A DNA stretch of 7,129 nucleotides from positions 1 to 7,129 of the forward strand of contig DGPA01000034.1 of the NCBI GenBank assembly GCA_002389505.1, given 5' to 3'. Of the stretch, positions 1 to 6,135 are shown one piece after another; position 1 is the first letter of the stretch; each line of letters begins with the position of its first letter. This stretch comes from Halieaceae bacterium UBA4452. Its GTDB lineage: Bacteria; Pseudomonadota; Gammaproteobacteria; Pseudomonadales; Halieaceae. The notes beneath the pieces were generated by a model that saw only the letters and a program-made list of their open reading frames with translations, searched no databases and was not told the origin of the DNA. Made by a program: the position numbers and the translations under genes.

Positions 1-89
1 GCGGGCGTGTAGGTGTTGTTATTGCGTATGTGAGTGGGAAAGGCGTTGCCGCTGCTGGCGTGTCTGCAAACGACAGCTTATCGAGATAG
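1..89 (+). CDS. Possible 3' end of a gene entering from the left edge
   Basis: In the frame that starts at position 3, the sequence reads 28 codons to a TAG at 87-89. The residues are coding-like, rich in Gly, Val and Ala (VGVVIAYVSGKGVAAAG, then a polar tail ending SLSR). The frame at position 1 closes at once, and the frame at position 2 gives an implausible Cys/Arg-rich peptide. The gene would converge on the amidohydrolase, with 75 bases between the two stops. The palindrome AACGATCGTT at 90-99 follows the stop directly. I do not recognise a family, and 28 codons is too little to prove coding. The minus strand is also open here in one frame. Confidence 0.33.
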   Translation, partial: GRVGVVIAYVSGKGVAAAGVSANDSLSR

Positions 90-164
90 AACGATCGTTA
101 TAAAGCCTATGGAACAGCAAAAACTTTCTCAATTCCTCATACATTTACTCCTCAAGGAATCTCG

Positions 165-1754
165 CTAGTTGCTTGCTCCGTGCTTAGCGCTCGCCACCAT
201 CGCTTTAACATCAGCCAACAGCGCCTTCGCGTCAAAAACCACGCCGTCCTTGATGGTATAACTCACACCGCCCTTTCGACCCAAGGTATTGGTCTCTCGA
301 TCGAGGTACATATGTCCGGTTCCATAGAGCAATTTGAAGTTAGCAATGGGATCCCCATTCACCAGCACGATATCGGCGCGCCGGCCCGGTGTAATCGAAC
401 CCGTCACATCGTCGATGCCTATTAGCTCTGCACCATTGCGGGTCGCTGCCTGAATAACTTCCAGCGGATGAAACCCGGCTTCTTGTAGCAGCTCTAGTTC
501 GCGGATATAGGCGAAGCCAAATACTTTGTAAATGAACCCCGCGTCTGAGCCGGTCGCAACTCGACCGCCCGCATTTTTGAAATCGTTGACAAAGCGCATC
601 CAACGATTGACATTATTTTTCCACGCCACCTCATGGCCTGTGGTCCAATCAAAATGATAAGAACCGTGTAACCGAGGGTCAGGCTGAAAAAACTGATTGA
701 GCGCCGGCCAGGTGTACTCCTCATGCCACTCAGCGCGCCGCGCACGCATAACATCGCGATTAGCCTCGTAAATCGTAAACGTAGGAACAAGCGTAAAATC
801 CAGTTCGACGAGTTCGTTAATGGTGTTGGCCCAAGTCTCCGTGTCGGGCCCAGCGGCTTGCAACCACAAATTGCCTGCCTCGCCAAAACGCCATTGCTCA
901 TCTGAGTAATTATAGCCTTTGGGATAATTTTGAATCGTGCGGTCTGTGAACATCGCCTCTGGAAGACCGTACCAATGCTCCATACTGTCTAAGCCTAAGC
1001 GCGCGCTATCCAAGACATTGATATCGTAAACACCATTCTGATCATGGTGATTGGCGGTACCCATTCCCAATGTCTTAGTCACCTCGTAAACAGCCGTAAG
1101 TGCTTCTTTGGTGCCACCTCGCAGCTTGACCCCTTGTGCTCCTCGAGCCTGCACTGCCTGTACCCAAGCTTGCGCTCCCTTAGCATCCGTAATGTCGGAA
1201 CCCGGAAACATGGCGTAGGGGACAATGGTGGGTGCGACAATATCGTTAGACGCACTGCGCTTGGCATGCTCTACCGTCCATTGCAAACCCATCACTGAAC
1301 CGACATCTCTCACCGTTGTAATGCCGTGAGCAAGCCATAGCTTAAAGACATACTCAGGAGGGGTGATCGGCCCCGCAAGACCCTGCAGTGGGTTGCCAAT
1401 GTGTACGTGAGAATCGATAAAGCCCGGTAAGGCCGTCATGCCAGCGGCATCGATTCGCTGTTCACCCGGCAAAGCCTTTGGTGCGCTCGAAGTAATTGCC
1501 TTGATCAGGTTGCCTTCGACGACGATAGATACCGGCCCTCGCGGCGGCGAACCCAAGCCGTCGACAAGCATCGCATTATCAATGACTAATCGTTCATAGG
1601 GACCCTGACCTTCGTGGCTGGCACGCATGGGGGCAATGCTGGGCAGTGTTATGCCCAGCTGCTTTGCAAGGTCTGAGCCTAACTCACCGGGCTCGCCGGC
1701 AACACAATACGCAGAGAACGTAAATAGGCAGCAAAGCACTGCAGCTCTAAACAT
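165..1754 (-). CDS. Secreted metal-dependent amidohydrolase (imidazolonepropionase-like group)
   Basis: This is a 529-residue enzyme of the amidohydrolase superfamily, which hydrolyses C-N, C-O or P-O bonds using one or two metal ions in a TIM barrel. The metal ligands are visible in order: H116 and H118 in SHVHIGN, K210 in GVKLRGG (the carboxylated-lysine position), H236/H237 in ANHHDQN, H260 in SMEHW and D404 in ATGSDAG. This set suggests a two-metal site. The usual C-terminal part that returns to the small beta sandwich, GRRADIVLVNGDP, is present. The N-terminus MFRAAVLCCLFTFSAYCVAG looks like a Sec signal peptide cleaved near VAG-E, so the enzyme should act in the periplasm or outside; there is no lipobox. 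An in-frame TTG at 1775 would add seven charged residues before the signal peptide; ATG 1754 is preferred because a good ribosome site lies at proper distance from it. The substrate cannot be read from sequence; peptidase-like, lactonase and phosphotriesterase activities are all known in this superfamily. It stands alone on its strand, with no operon partner visible. Confidence 0.9.
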   Translation of the reverse strand: MFRAAVLCCLFTFSAYCVAGEPGELGSDLAKQLGITLPSIAPMRASHEGQGPYERLVIDNAMLVDGLGSPPRGPVSIVVEGNLIKAITSSAPKALPGEQRIDAAGMTALPGFIDSHVHIGNPLQGLAGPITPPEYVFKLWLAHGITTVRDVGSVMGLQWTVEHAKRSASNDIVAPTIVPYAMFPGSDITDAKGAQAWVQAVQARGAQGVKLRGGTKEALTAVYEVTKTLGMGTANHHDQNGVYDINVLDSARLGLDSMEHWYGLPEAMFTDRTIQNYPKGYNYSDEQWRFGEAGNLWLQAAGPDTETWANTINELVELDFTLVPTFTIYEANRDVMRARRAEWHEEYTWPALNQFFQPDPRLHGSYHFDWTTGHEVAWKNNVNRWMRFVNDFKNAGGRVATGSDAGFIYKVFGFAYIRELELLQEAGFHPLEVIQAATRNGAELIGIDDVTGSITPGRRADIVLVNGDPIANFKLLYGTGHMYLDRETNTLGRKGGVSYTIKDGVVFDAKALLADVKAMVASAKHGASN

Positions 1755-1762
1755 GGGGGTAT

Positions 1763-1770
1763 CCTCTTCT
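1763..1770 (-). promoter_or_regulatory. Ribosome binding site that fixes the amidohydrolase start
   Basis: On the minus strand AGAAGAGG is followed by 8 bases and then ATG (1754). The TTG at 1775 lies upstream of this site and has no comparable purine run before it, so the shorter protein that begins with the signal peptide is favoured. Confidence 0.6.
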
Positions 1771-1775
1771 GCCAA

Positions 1776-2018
1776 GGCAAATTGTTTCGATGGGAATTGT
1801 CTCTAGGCGGAGACTTTAACGCGTATCACCTATTCCGTACCAGCATCGCGATCGGTACAGTTCGCTCTCATTTATGCGAACGTGTCATCGAGCATCAACC
1901 CAGTGACGCCCAATGAATATGCACGTGTCATTGAAAACAAACACGGGCAGATGATCTCACGAAGCGCTTTTTAACGCGCACCCTTTTTGTCCTCTCCAGC
2001 TTCGCAACCAAGGGCCCG
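1776..2018. other. Intergenic stretch upstream of the amidohydrolase
   Basis: I see no convincing gene here. The stretch must hold the amidohydrolase promoter on the minus strand, but I could not pick clear -35 and -10 boxes. It contains an 8-base palindrome ATCGCGAT near 1846-1853 and the 12-base direct repeat listed separately. A 44-codon plus-strand frame beginning TTG at 1782 overlaps the 5' region of the amidohydrolase and is probably chance. Confidence 0.4.
1880..1934. repeat. Pair of 12-base direct repeats (11/12 identical)
   Basis: ACGTGTCATCGA at 1880-1891 recurs as ACGTGTCATTGA at 1923-1934. The copies are offset by 43 bases, close to four helical turns, and lie 125-180 bases upstream of the amidohydrolase start. 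They could be paired regulator sites, or chance. Confidence 0.35.
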
Positions 2019-2574
2019 ATGGAAAGATACAGCGGCATAGTCCACGGTGTGATAGTTCCCGCTACACCCCTGAGTTGGCAAGTGACTTTGGGTGTATTCG
2101 AGCTGGCGAACAGGGTTTATATATTTCCTATACTTGTCCAGGCAGCAGGCTTAGACTTTACGCTGTTGGAAGTGGCGGAGTCCGCTCTTTTCCTAAGAGC
2201 CAGTGTCGAGGAGCAGGAAGGACTTTACTGTCTAGCCGTGCCAGTAACAGACGATATGGCCATGGCCAGGGGGGGCGAGAGATCTTTGGGTAGCCGAAGA
2301 AAATGGCAAACATTGCATTGAAGCGCGACGACAATACGGCGGAGGGATGGACCGAACGCCATGGCATCCGATTCAGGAACATCAGGGCCGACCTGACAGG
2401 AAAAATCAATGACGCCTCTACAATGGAAGAGTGTGTCAGTACAGAAAATACTGGAGGGGTATCTATTCCGTGGGTGATGAGGGCATGTTAAAAGCCAGAA
2501 GGGTGGCAAAAGTCGATGCTCTCGAATTCGCGCCACAGGCTTGTTTACAGTGGGAATGGGCCAGATCACCATGA
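2019..2574 (+). pseudogene. Probable broken gene upstream of the MEST-like hydrolase
   Basis: No single frame spans this stretch, but pieces read like protein. ATG 2019, preceded by AAGGG, opens a 100-codon frame ending at 2321 (LLEVAESALFLRASVEEQEG is typical of it). A run of seven Gs at 2269-2275 lies inside it. Downstream of that run another frame reads RDLWVAEENGKHCIEARRQ and hits a TGA at 2410-2412. The same frame then continues for 53 more codons (YWRGIYSVGDEGMLKARRV, then WEWARSP) to a TGA at 2572-2574. That last stop overlaps the hydrolase ATG as ATGA, the usual sign of translational coupling in an operon. One reading is a gene broken by a slip in the G run and by a nonsense codon. 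I do not recognise the family, and the competing 62-codon frame at 2303-2491 shows how uncertain the path is. The final part, from 2413, is the best supported. Confidence 0.33.
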
Positions 2575-3446
2575 CGGTACACGTACAGCAATGGCAAGCA
2601 CGGGGCGAGTACGTATCGGCCTCGGGACACGATTTCTTTTACATCGATGAAGGCGATCACACCAAGCCCACCTTACTCCTGATACACGGTTTTCCCACCT
2701 CCAGTTGGGATTGGGCACCGGTATGGGATGACTTGCTGCGCCAGTACCGCCTTGTGGCGATGGACATGCTCGGGTTTGGTTTTTCCGACAAGCCCAATCG
2801 GCGCGACTACACCATTCATGGTCAGGCGGACCTCGTCGAGGCGTTGATTGATCACCTGTCGCTGAACCAGTTTCACGTGCTAGCCCACGACTATGGCGAT
2901 ACGGTGGCGCAGGAGCTGCTGGCCCGACGCCAGGCGGGCTGCGCGCGAGGCGAGATGCTGAGCTGCTGTTTTCTCAATGGTGGCCTGTTTCCGGAAACAC
3001 ACGAGGCCTTGTTAACCCAGCGCCTTTTGCTAAGCCCCATCGGCCCTTTGCTCAATCGCCTGTCGGGCAAGAAACAATTTAAAAATGCATTCAACAAAGT
3101 GTTTGGCGCCGATACGCAACCCAGTGATGAAATGATAGATGCCTTCTGGTCCCTGATCAATTTACACGGCGGCAAACATATTTTTCACAATCTGATCACC
3201 TACATGCGTGATCGCATCGAGCACCGTGAACGCTGGGTAACGGCCTTGCAGAATTCTGTCATTCCTCTGGCGCTTATCAACGGCTCGGTAGACCCGGTAT
3301 CCGGTGCCCACATGGTGGCTCGCTACCAGCAGTTGCAATGCCGACTCGATTACCTGAAAGAACTGCCCGCAATTGGACACTACCCCCAGGTAGAGGCGCC
3401 GATGGACGTGACCGCGAGTTACCTGGAGTTCAGGCGCGCGCTGTAA
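2571..3446 (+). CDS. Alpha/beta hydrolase of the MEST/PEG1-like group
   Basis: This is a 291-residue alpha/beta hydrolase-fold enzyme with no signal peptide, so probably cytoplasmic. The oxyanion motif is HGFP (H39-P42). The nucleophile elbow is AHDYGDTVAQELL with D107 as nucleophile. The likely acid is D241 in GSVDPVSG and the base H270 in IGHYPQVE. An Asp nucleophile is shared with epoxide hydrolases and haloalkane dehalogenases. The elbow plus LNGGLFPETHEALLTQRLL and the HYPQ-E-P-M ending match the vertebrate imprinted protein MEST and its bacterial relatives as I remember them. Tyr follows the nucleophile where haloalkane dehalogenases carry a halide-binding Trp, so dehalogenase activity is unlikely. 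In-frame starts at TTG 2541 and ATG 2556 are possible. ATG 2571 is preferred because it overlaps the upstream TGA (ATGA) and begins just before the conserved N-terminal strand. A clear Shine-Dalgarno is missing (only GGGAATGGG nearby), which fits translational coupling. The natural substrate is unknown. Confidence 0.87.
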   Translation: MTVHVQQWQARGEYVSASGHDFFYIDEGDHTKPTLLLIHGFPTSSWDWAPVWDDLLRQYRLVAMDMLGFGFSDKPNRRDYTIHGQADLVEALIDHLSLNQFHVLAHDYGDTVAQELLARRQAGCARGEMLSCCFLNGGLFPETHEALLTQRLLLSPIGPLLNRLSGKKQFKNAFNKVFGADTQPSDEMIDAFWSLINLHGGKHIFHNLITYMRDRIEHRERWVTALQNSVIPLALINGSVDPVSGAHMVARYQQLQCRLDYLKELPAIGHYPQVEAPMDVTASYLEFRRAL

Positions 3447-3447
3447 A

Positions 3448-4000
3448 ATGACAGGCATTCTGACCATCATCGGGCTTGCGTTTGCAATTCGCGCTTGAGC
3501 GCTCATAAATTTTGTAAGGAGCGTGATGTCGCCGAGACGTTTGAGCGTCAGTCCAAAAACATCCGGCCAGGACAATTCAAGCCTCTGGCCGCTTTGAACT
3601 CCTGACCATCGGAAACTGTATGGCCGGTGGAGTGTTTATCGGGGCGGGGCTAATCCACACTCTTGCAGACTCTGCATCGCTGTATGGACAACTAATGCCC
3701 GGATTAGATTTTCCCATATGGGCGGCAACAGCTGGCCTATCAGTAATGTTTTTACAAACAGTACGGCGTTAGCCGCGAGTGCTGTTGCAGGGCTACTGCT
3801 CATGGCCTTACTCGCCATTTACAGCTGAATAGCAGAGCCACTACAACACCATTCTGGCGCCGCGCTAGGGTGCACTCTACCCCCATCAAGACGGTTGTCG
3901 AGATCAGGGTTTTAGTGCACCGAAAAACCAGAGGGCCTATCAACTCTCCGCCAACTGCGCGGCTTGGTGCGAATGGATTCGAAGCACAAGCCAAGGCACG
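3448..4000 (+). pseudogene. Shattered ZIP-family metal transporter gene
   Basis: ZIP transporters carry Zn2+, Fe2+ and similar cations through the membrane with eight helices. The clearest piece is an open frame at 3545-3769 holding NCMAGGVFIGAGLIHTLADS, a typical ZIP second helix with its His. It is followed by GLDFPIWAATAGLSVMFLQ, which fits helix 3. The frame stops at TAG 3770. A start-like ATG at 3448, one base after the hydrolase stop, gives MTGILTIIGLAFAIRA (helix 1) before TGA at 3496. Helix 4-like AVAGLLLMALLAIYS lies in another frame and ends at TGA 3826, followed by HHSGAALG at 3847-3870. VLVHRKT at 3909-3929, in the third frame, resembles the His-Lys of helix 5. At least three frameshifts and several stops separate these pieces, and helices 6-8 are not found. 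It cannot make a transporter as it stands. Sequencing indels could account for one or two breaks but hardly for all. The ZIP identity of 3545-3769 is fairly firm; the outer limits are guesses. Confidence 0.62.
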
Positions 4001-4249
4001 CACTGGTATGAGAGTGATGATGGCGAGGATGTCTATAAACACCAACGTCTGAGCCTAACGATCGGAGACCGTGCAGGCTGGGGTGTTAAGTCTTTCCAAT
4101 TGGGGTGGGCGCGCAAGGCCAACATCATTACCGGACCTTGGGTGAGTATTAAGCTTCGGAATGTCTCGGTCAGACCAGTGGATCTGCTAGCGCCCTTACT
4201 GTTGGATTGGATAGGACAAATAGTGACCCAGTCTTGCGATCCTGGTTAA
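3869..4249 (+). other. 126-codon open frame with no start codon, possible gene fragment
   Basis: A frame runs from just after TAG (3866-3868) to TAA (4247-4249) with no stop. It has no ATG, GTG or TTG in its first half; the first GTG comes late, near 4141. The residues look like a soluble, strand-rich protein (YKHQRLSLTIGDRAGWGVKS, TGPWVSIKLRNVSVRPVDLL) with several Trp and three Cys. No helix or motif identifies a family. The first 40 or so codons overlap the presumed end of the ZIP remnant, and RAYQLSAN could even be ZIP helix 5 read after a frameshift, so the piece may be a fusion of two decayed genes. It could also be chance. The remaining 81 bases up to the transporter stop hold nothing I recognise. 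Confidence 0.3.
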
Positions 4250-4330
4250 AGCCGCCGGTCATTCGCTAAGTGGCTGAAGCTGCTCTTCGCTTCGCGGGCG
4301 ACCAGGTTTGCCAAGAACAATGGCTGTATG

Positions 4331-5566
4331 TCAGACGTGCTGCGGCCGTGGCAAAGTCACCAATGCCAGAAAACTAATCACAGCAAGCCCAATAAGGTAG
4401 TAAGCAGGTGACGCCAGATCGCCGGTGCTGTGAATGAGCCAAGTGCACACCATAGGAGCCGTTCCCCCCAATAATCCCAACACTGCATTGTAGGCAATGC
4501 CGATCCCAGTATTACGAACATCTGCAGGAAACGCCTCGGCTAGCACGGCGGGCATAGGCCCTTGAATCATGCTGATTAAAACAGCAAACACCAGACCCGC
4601 TATTACCGCGCTGAGGAAGCTACCCGTATCAATCCATAGAAATAATGGATACACCACCAAGGCCATCAAACCAACGCCTGATAGCAACACTCGTCGGTAA
4701 CCGAGTTTATCGCCCGCAAGACCCGCTAACGGGATCAGGCAGAGAAGAATGAACATAGTGGCGGTATTAATATCGAGCGCATGCTCAATCGGTAATGGGA
4801 GAATGCGTGTCTGATACGCGGGCATCCAAACGAAGCAAACATAAAATCCAGTGGCATAAAGGCACATAGCGGCGATCAAATGGAGGACGCCACCCATGTG
4901 TGAGCGCAAGACTCGCTTTAACGGCAAGTCATCGTCGCTGCTCGCAACCGGCTCATCCGCAAGCGCCGACCGCAACCACTGACCAAAAATAAAAATAACG
5001 AATCCCAGCAAAAAGGGGATGCGCCAGCCATAGTCCGCCATAGCCTCCGTCGTCACAAGCGACTCAGTAATATCGACAACGACCGACCCTAACAAGATCC
5101 CTCCGACCCCTCCGAATAAGGCCCAACTGCCATATAATCCTTTGCGATTCTTAGGCGCCGCCTCGACCAGAAAAGTAATCGCAGCGATGAGTTCACCACC
5201 AACGGAAACACCCTGAATAAGACGCAGCAAAATCAACAGGACGGCCGCCGCGGCACCCCATTGGTCGTAAGTAGGCAATAGGCCAATCATCACTGTTGGA
5301 ACGGCCATCATAGCAATGGACCACTTCAGAGCCATCGTTCGGCCCAGTCGGTCCGCCACATGGCCAAAGATGATCCCTCCGAGCGGTCGCATCAAGTACC
5401 CCGCAGCGAACACTCCGTATGTCTGTATCAGCGCCACCATGGGGTCCTCGTCGGGGAAAAAAAGAGGACTTATGATTGGCGCGAGAAAACCAAAAACAGC
5501 GAAGTCGTACCACTCCAATACGCTGCCCACTGCACCTGCAATCTGTGTTCTTACTCGCGACATCAT
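4331..5566 (-). CDS. MFS transporter, metabolite:H+ symporter (MHS) type
   Basis: This 411-residue inner-membrane protein has about twelve hydrophobic helices, close to full length for the family. The MHS signatures are all present: GSVLEWYDFAVFG (14-26) in helix 1, RPLGG and FGHVADRLGR (60-76) in the helix 2-3 loop, and RLIQGVSVGGE (115-125) in helix 4. Members such as ProP, KgtP and ShiA take up osmolytes, 2-oxoglutarate, shikimate or other organic acids with protons. The polar central loop (ALADEPVASSDDDLPLKRVL, 201-220) divides the two halves. The long C-terminal coiled coil that marks osmosensing ProP is absent, because the protein ends at PRPQHV soon after helix 12. Uptake of an organic acid is therefore more likely than osmoprotection, but the substrate is not readable. 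Two ATG codons are adjacent (5566 and 5563). GAGGAA lies 3 bases before the first and 6 before the second, so the second may be the true start. No catabolic gene or regulator accompanies it on the strand. Confidence 0.92.
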   Translation of the reverse strand: MMSRVRTQIAGAVGSVLEWYDFAVFGFLAPIISPLFFPDEDPMVALIQTYGVFAAGYLMRPLGGIIFGHVADRLGRTMALKWSIAMMAVPTVMIGLLPTYDQWGAAAAVLLILLRLIQGVSVGGELIAAITFLVEAAPKNRKGLYGSWALFGGVGGILLGSVVVDITESLVTTEAMADYGWRIPFLLGFVIFIFGQWLRSALADEPVASSDDDLPLKRVLRSHMGGVLHLIAAMCLYATGFYVCFVWMPAYQTRILPLPIEHALDINTATMFILLCLIPLAGLAGDKLGYRRVLLSGVGLMALVVYPLFLWIDTGSFLSAVIAGLVFAVLISMIQGPMPAVLAEAFPADVRNTGIGIAYNAVLGLLGGTAPMVCTWLIHSTGDLASPAYYLIGLAVISFLALVTLPRPQHV

Positions 5567-5642
5567 GTCTTCCTCAGTTTTTTACCGCCGGCCATCGGAC
5601 GGCTATCAACGCTTCCCAGACCAGTATCCCATGGCCGACAGC

Positions 5643-5660
5643 ACCGAGAAACGCCTCGGT
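5643..5660. other. Small perfect hairpin upstream of the transporter
   Basis: ACCGAG (5643-5648) and CTCGGT (5655-5660) are exact complements around a 6-base loop. No T-run follows on either strand, so it is not an intrinsic terminator. It could be an operator or structure in the transporter's leader, or chance. Confidence 0.25.
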
Positions 5661-5718
5661 TGACTGATGACGATGGTCGACTCCCTCATGGCTCATCTGC
5701 GAGCCAGGGAACAGAACA

Positions 5719-5733
5719 CCCTCACCCTACCCC
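5719..5733 (-). other. G-rich tract, possible G-quadruplex element on the minus strand
   Basis: The minus strand reads GGGGTAGGGTGAGGG, three G-runs with 2-3 base loops. A fourth run (GGG inside CCCGGG near 5749-5752) lies about 15 bases away, beyond the usual loop limit, though GG pairs between could serve a two-tier fold. It sits about 155 bases upstream of the transporter start, on its coding strand. Confidence 0.25.
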
Positions 5734-5760
5734 ACCTGGCACCACCGACCCGGGCGCCAC

Positions 5761-5925
5761 CTAAGACAAGGTGTATTGAGAAGGTGAAACCGCGCAGCGG
5801 TCAATAAGCTGGCGTGGGCCATGCGCAGCATCAAGAGGGGGTCTCCTAGGGTACATTGCCTCTTTTCGCTGGGAAGCGAATCCAAAATCATAACGCTCAA
5901 TCAGCAAGGACGCTAGAAATCTCAT
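5761..5925 (-). CDS. Hypothetical small ORF, 54 residues (74 if started at GTG 5985)
   Basis: The frame encodes a basic, Arg- and Pro-rich peptide beginning MRFLASLLIERYDFGFASQR and ending SPSQYTLS. ATG 5925 is chosen because AAAGG stands about 8 bases before it; GTG 5985 and ATG 5976 have no ribosome site. It has no signal peptide or clear membrane helix and matches no family I know. It reads toward the MHS transporter with 194 bases between, so a shared transcript is possible but not shown. It may be chance or the tail of a decayed gene. Confidence 0.27.
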   Translation of the reverse strand: MRFLASLLIERYDFGFASQRKEAMYPRRPPLDAAHGPRQLIDRCAVSPSQYTLS

Positions 5926-5985
5926 GGCAGGGACCTTTGCGGTACCCCTTGAGGAATAGACCGATATGATTGACATGATCAACAC

Positions 5986-6135
5986 AGGAACCCTATTTTC
6001 AGGGCATTAAACGGGTCATTCGCGAGCTTATCCAGTTCAGTCAACAGAATCAGTGAGACCATCCCTTCTTCAACAGGCTGTCTACGTGTTCTATACTTTG
6101 ACCACCAATAACATTATGAAACGGGGGCCCCGCCA
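5986..6135. other. Intergenic region before the two-domain secreted protein
   Basis: This contains the candidate promoter described separately and the imperfect hairpin CCCTATTTTCAGGG at 5991-6004. GGGGGCCCC lies just before the start codon of the downstream gene, and its G-run probably doubles as the ribosome site. I see nothing else. Confidence 0.4.
6069..6097 (+). promoter_or_regulatory. Candidate sigma-70-type promoter for the secreted two-domain protein
   Basis: TATACT at 6092-6097 matches five of six bases of the -10 consensus. A weak -35 (TCAACA at 6070-6075, spacer 16, or TTCAAC at 6069-6074, spacer 17) precedes it. Transcription would start near 6104, about 30 bases before the ATG, a plausible leader length. 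This rests on matching by eye only. Confidence 0.33.

Larger units (their letters stand above)
5567..5760. other. Leader and upstream region of the MHS transporter gene
   Basis: No gene is supported here. The region holds the transporter's ribosome site (5570-5575 on the minus strand), a small perfect hairpin and a C-rich tract, both listed separately. I found no clear promoter. Plus-strand frames running through 5476-5764 are antisense extensions of the transporter's 5' end with low-complexity Pro/Thr/His tails. Confidence 0.4.

Noticed and set aside
131..160. Inverted repeat ATTCCT / AGGAAT as a terminator between converging genes
   Set aside because: It is a 6-base AT-rich stem with a 17-base loop and no T-run, too weak for an intrinsic terminator.
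494..905. ORFs of 60-135 codons on both strands within 180-1298
   Set aside because: They overlap the well-supported amidohydrolase in other frames and carry atypical composition rich in Arg, Ser and Cys.
165..1754. Amidohydrolase as a lipoprotein because of Cys residues in its signal peptide
   Set aside because: No Leu-Ala-Gly-Cys-type lipobox is present; Tyr precedes the last Cys (SAYC), so ordinary signal peptidase cleavage is more likely.
1782..1916. 44-codon plus-strand frame beginning TTG
   Set aside because: It is short, divergent from and close against the amidohydrolase start, with no recognised product. It could be chance.
2303..2491. 62-codon ORF beginning ATG, reading ADLTGKINDASTMEEC
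   Set aside because: It competes with the frame that ends in ATGA at the hydrolase start, has no ribosome site and no recognisable product. It is noted as part of the uncertain pseudogene.
3800..4045. 81-codon hydrophobic ORF on the minus strand
   Set aside because: It is antisense to the ZIP remnant and the start-less plus frame. Its hydrophobicity is explained by the complementary strand, and it has no ribosome site or recognisable family.
5564..5690. Minus-strand frame ending GKKLRKT with a TGA overlapping the transporter ATG
   Set aside because: It is open for only about 41 codons, has no good start and an odd composition. The overlap alone is weak evidence for an upstream gene.
5316..5764. 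Three plus-strand ORFs overlapping the transporter's 5' end
   Set aside because: They are antisense to the MHS transporter signatures and end in low-complexity Pro/Thr/His sequence.
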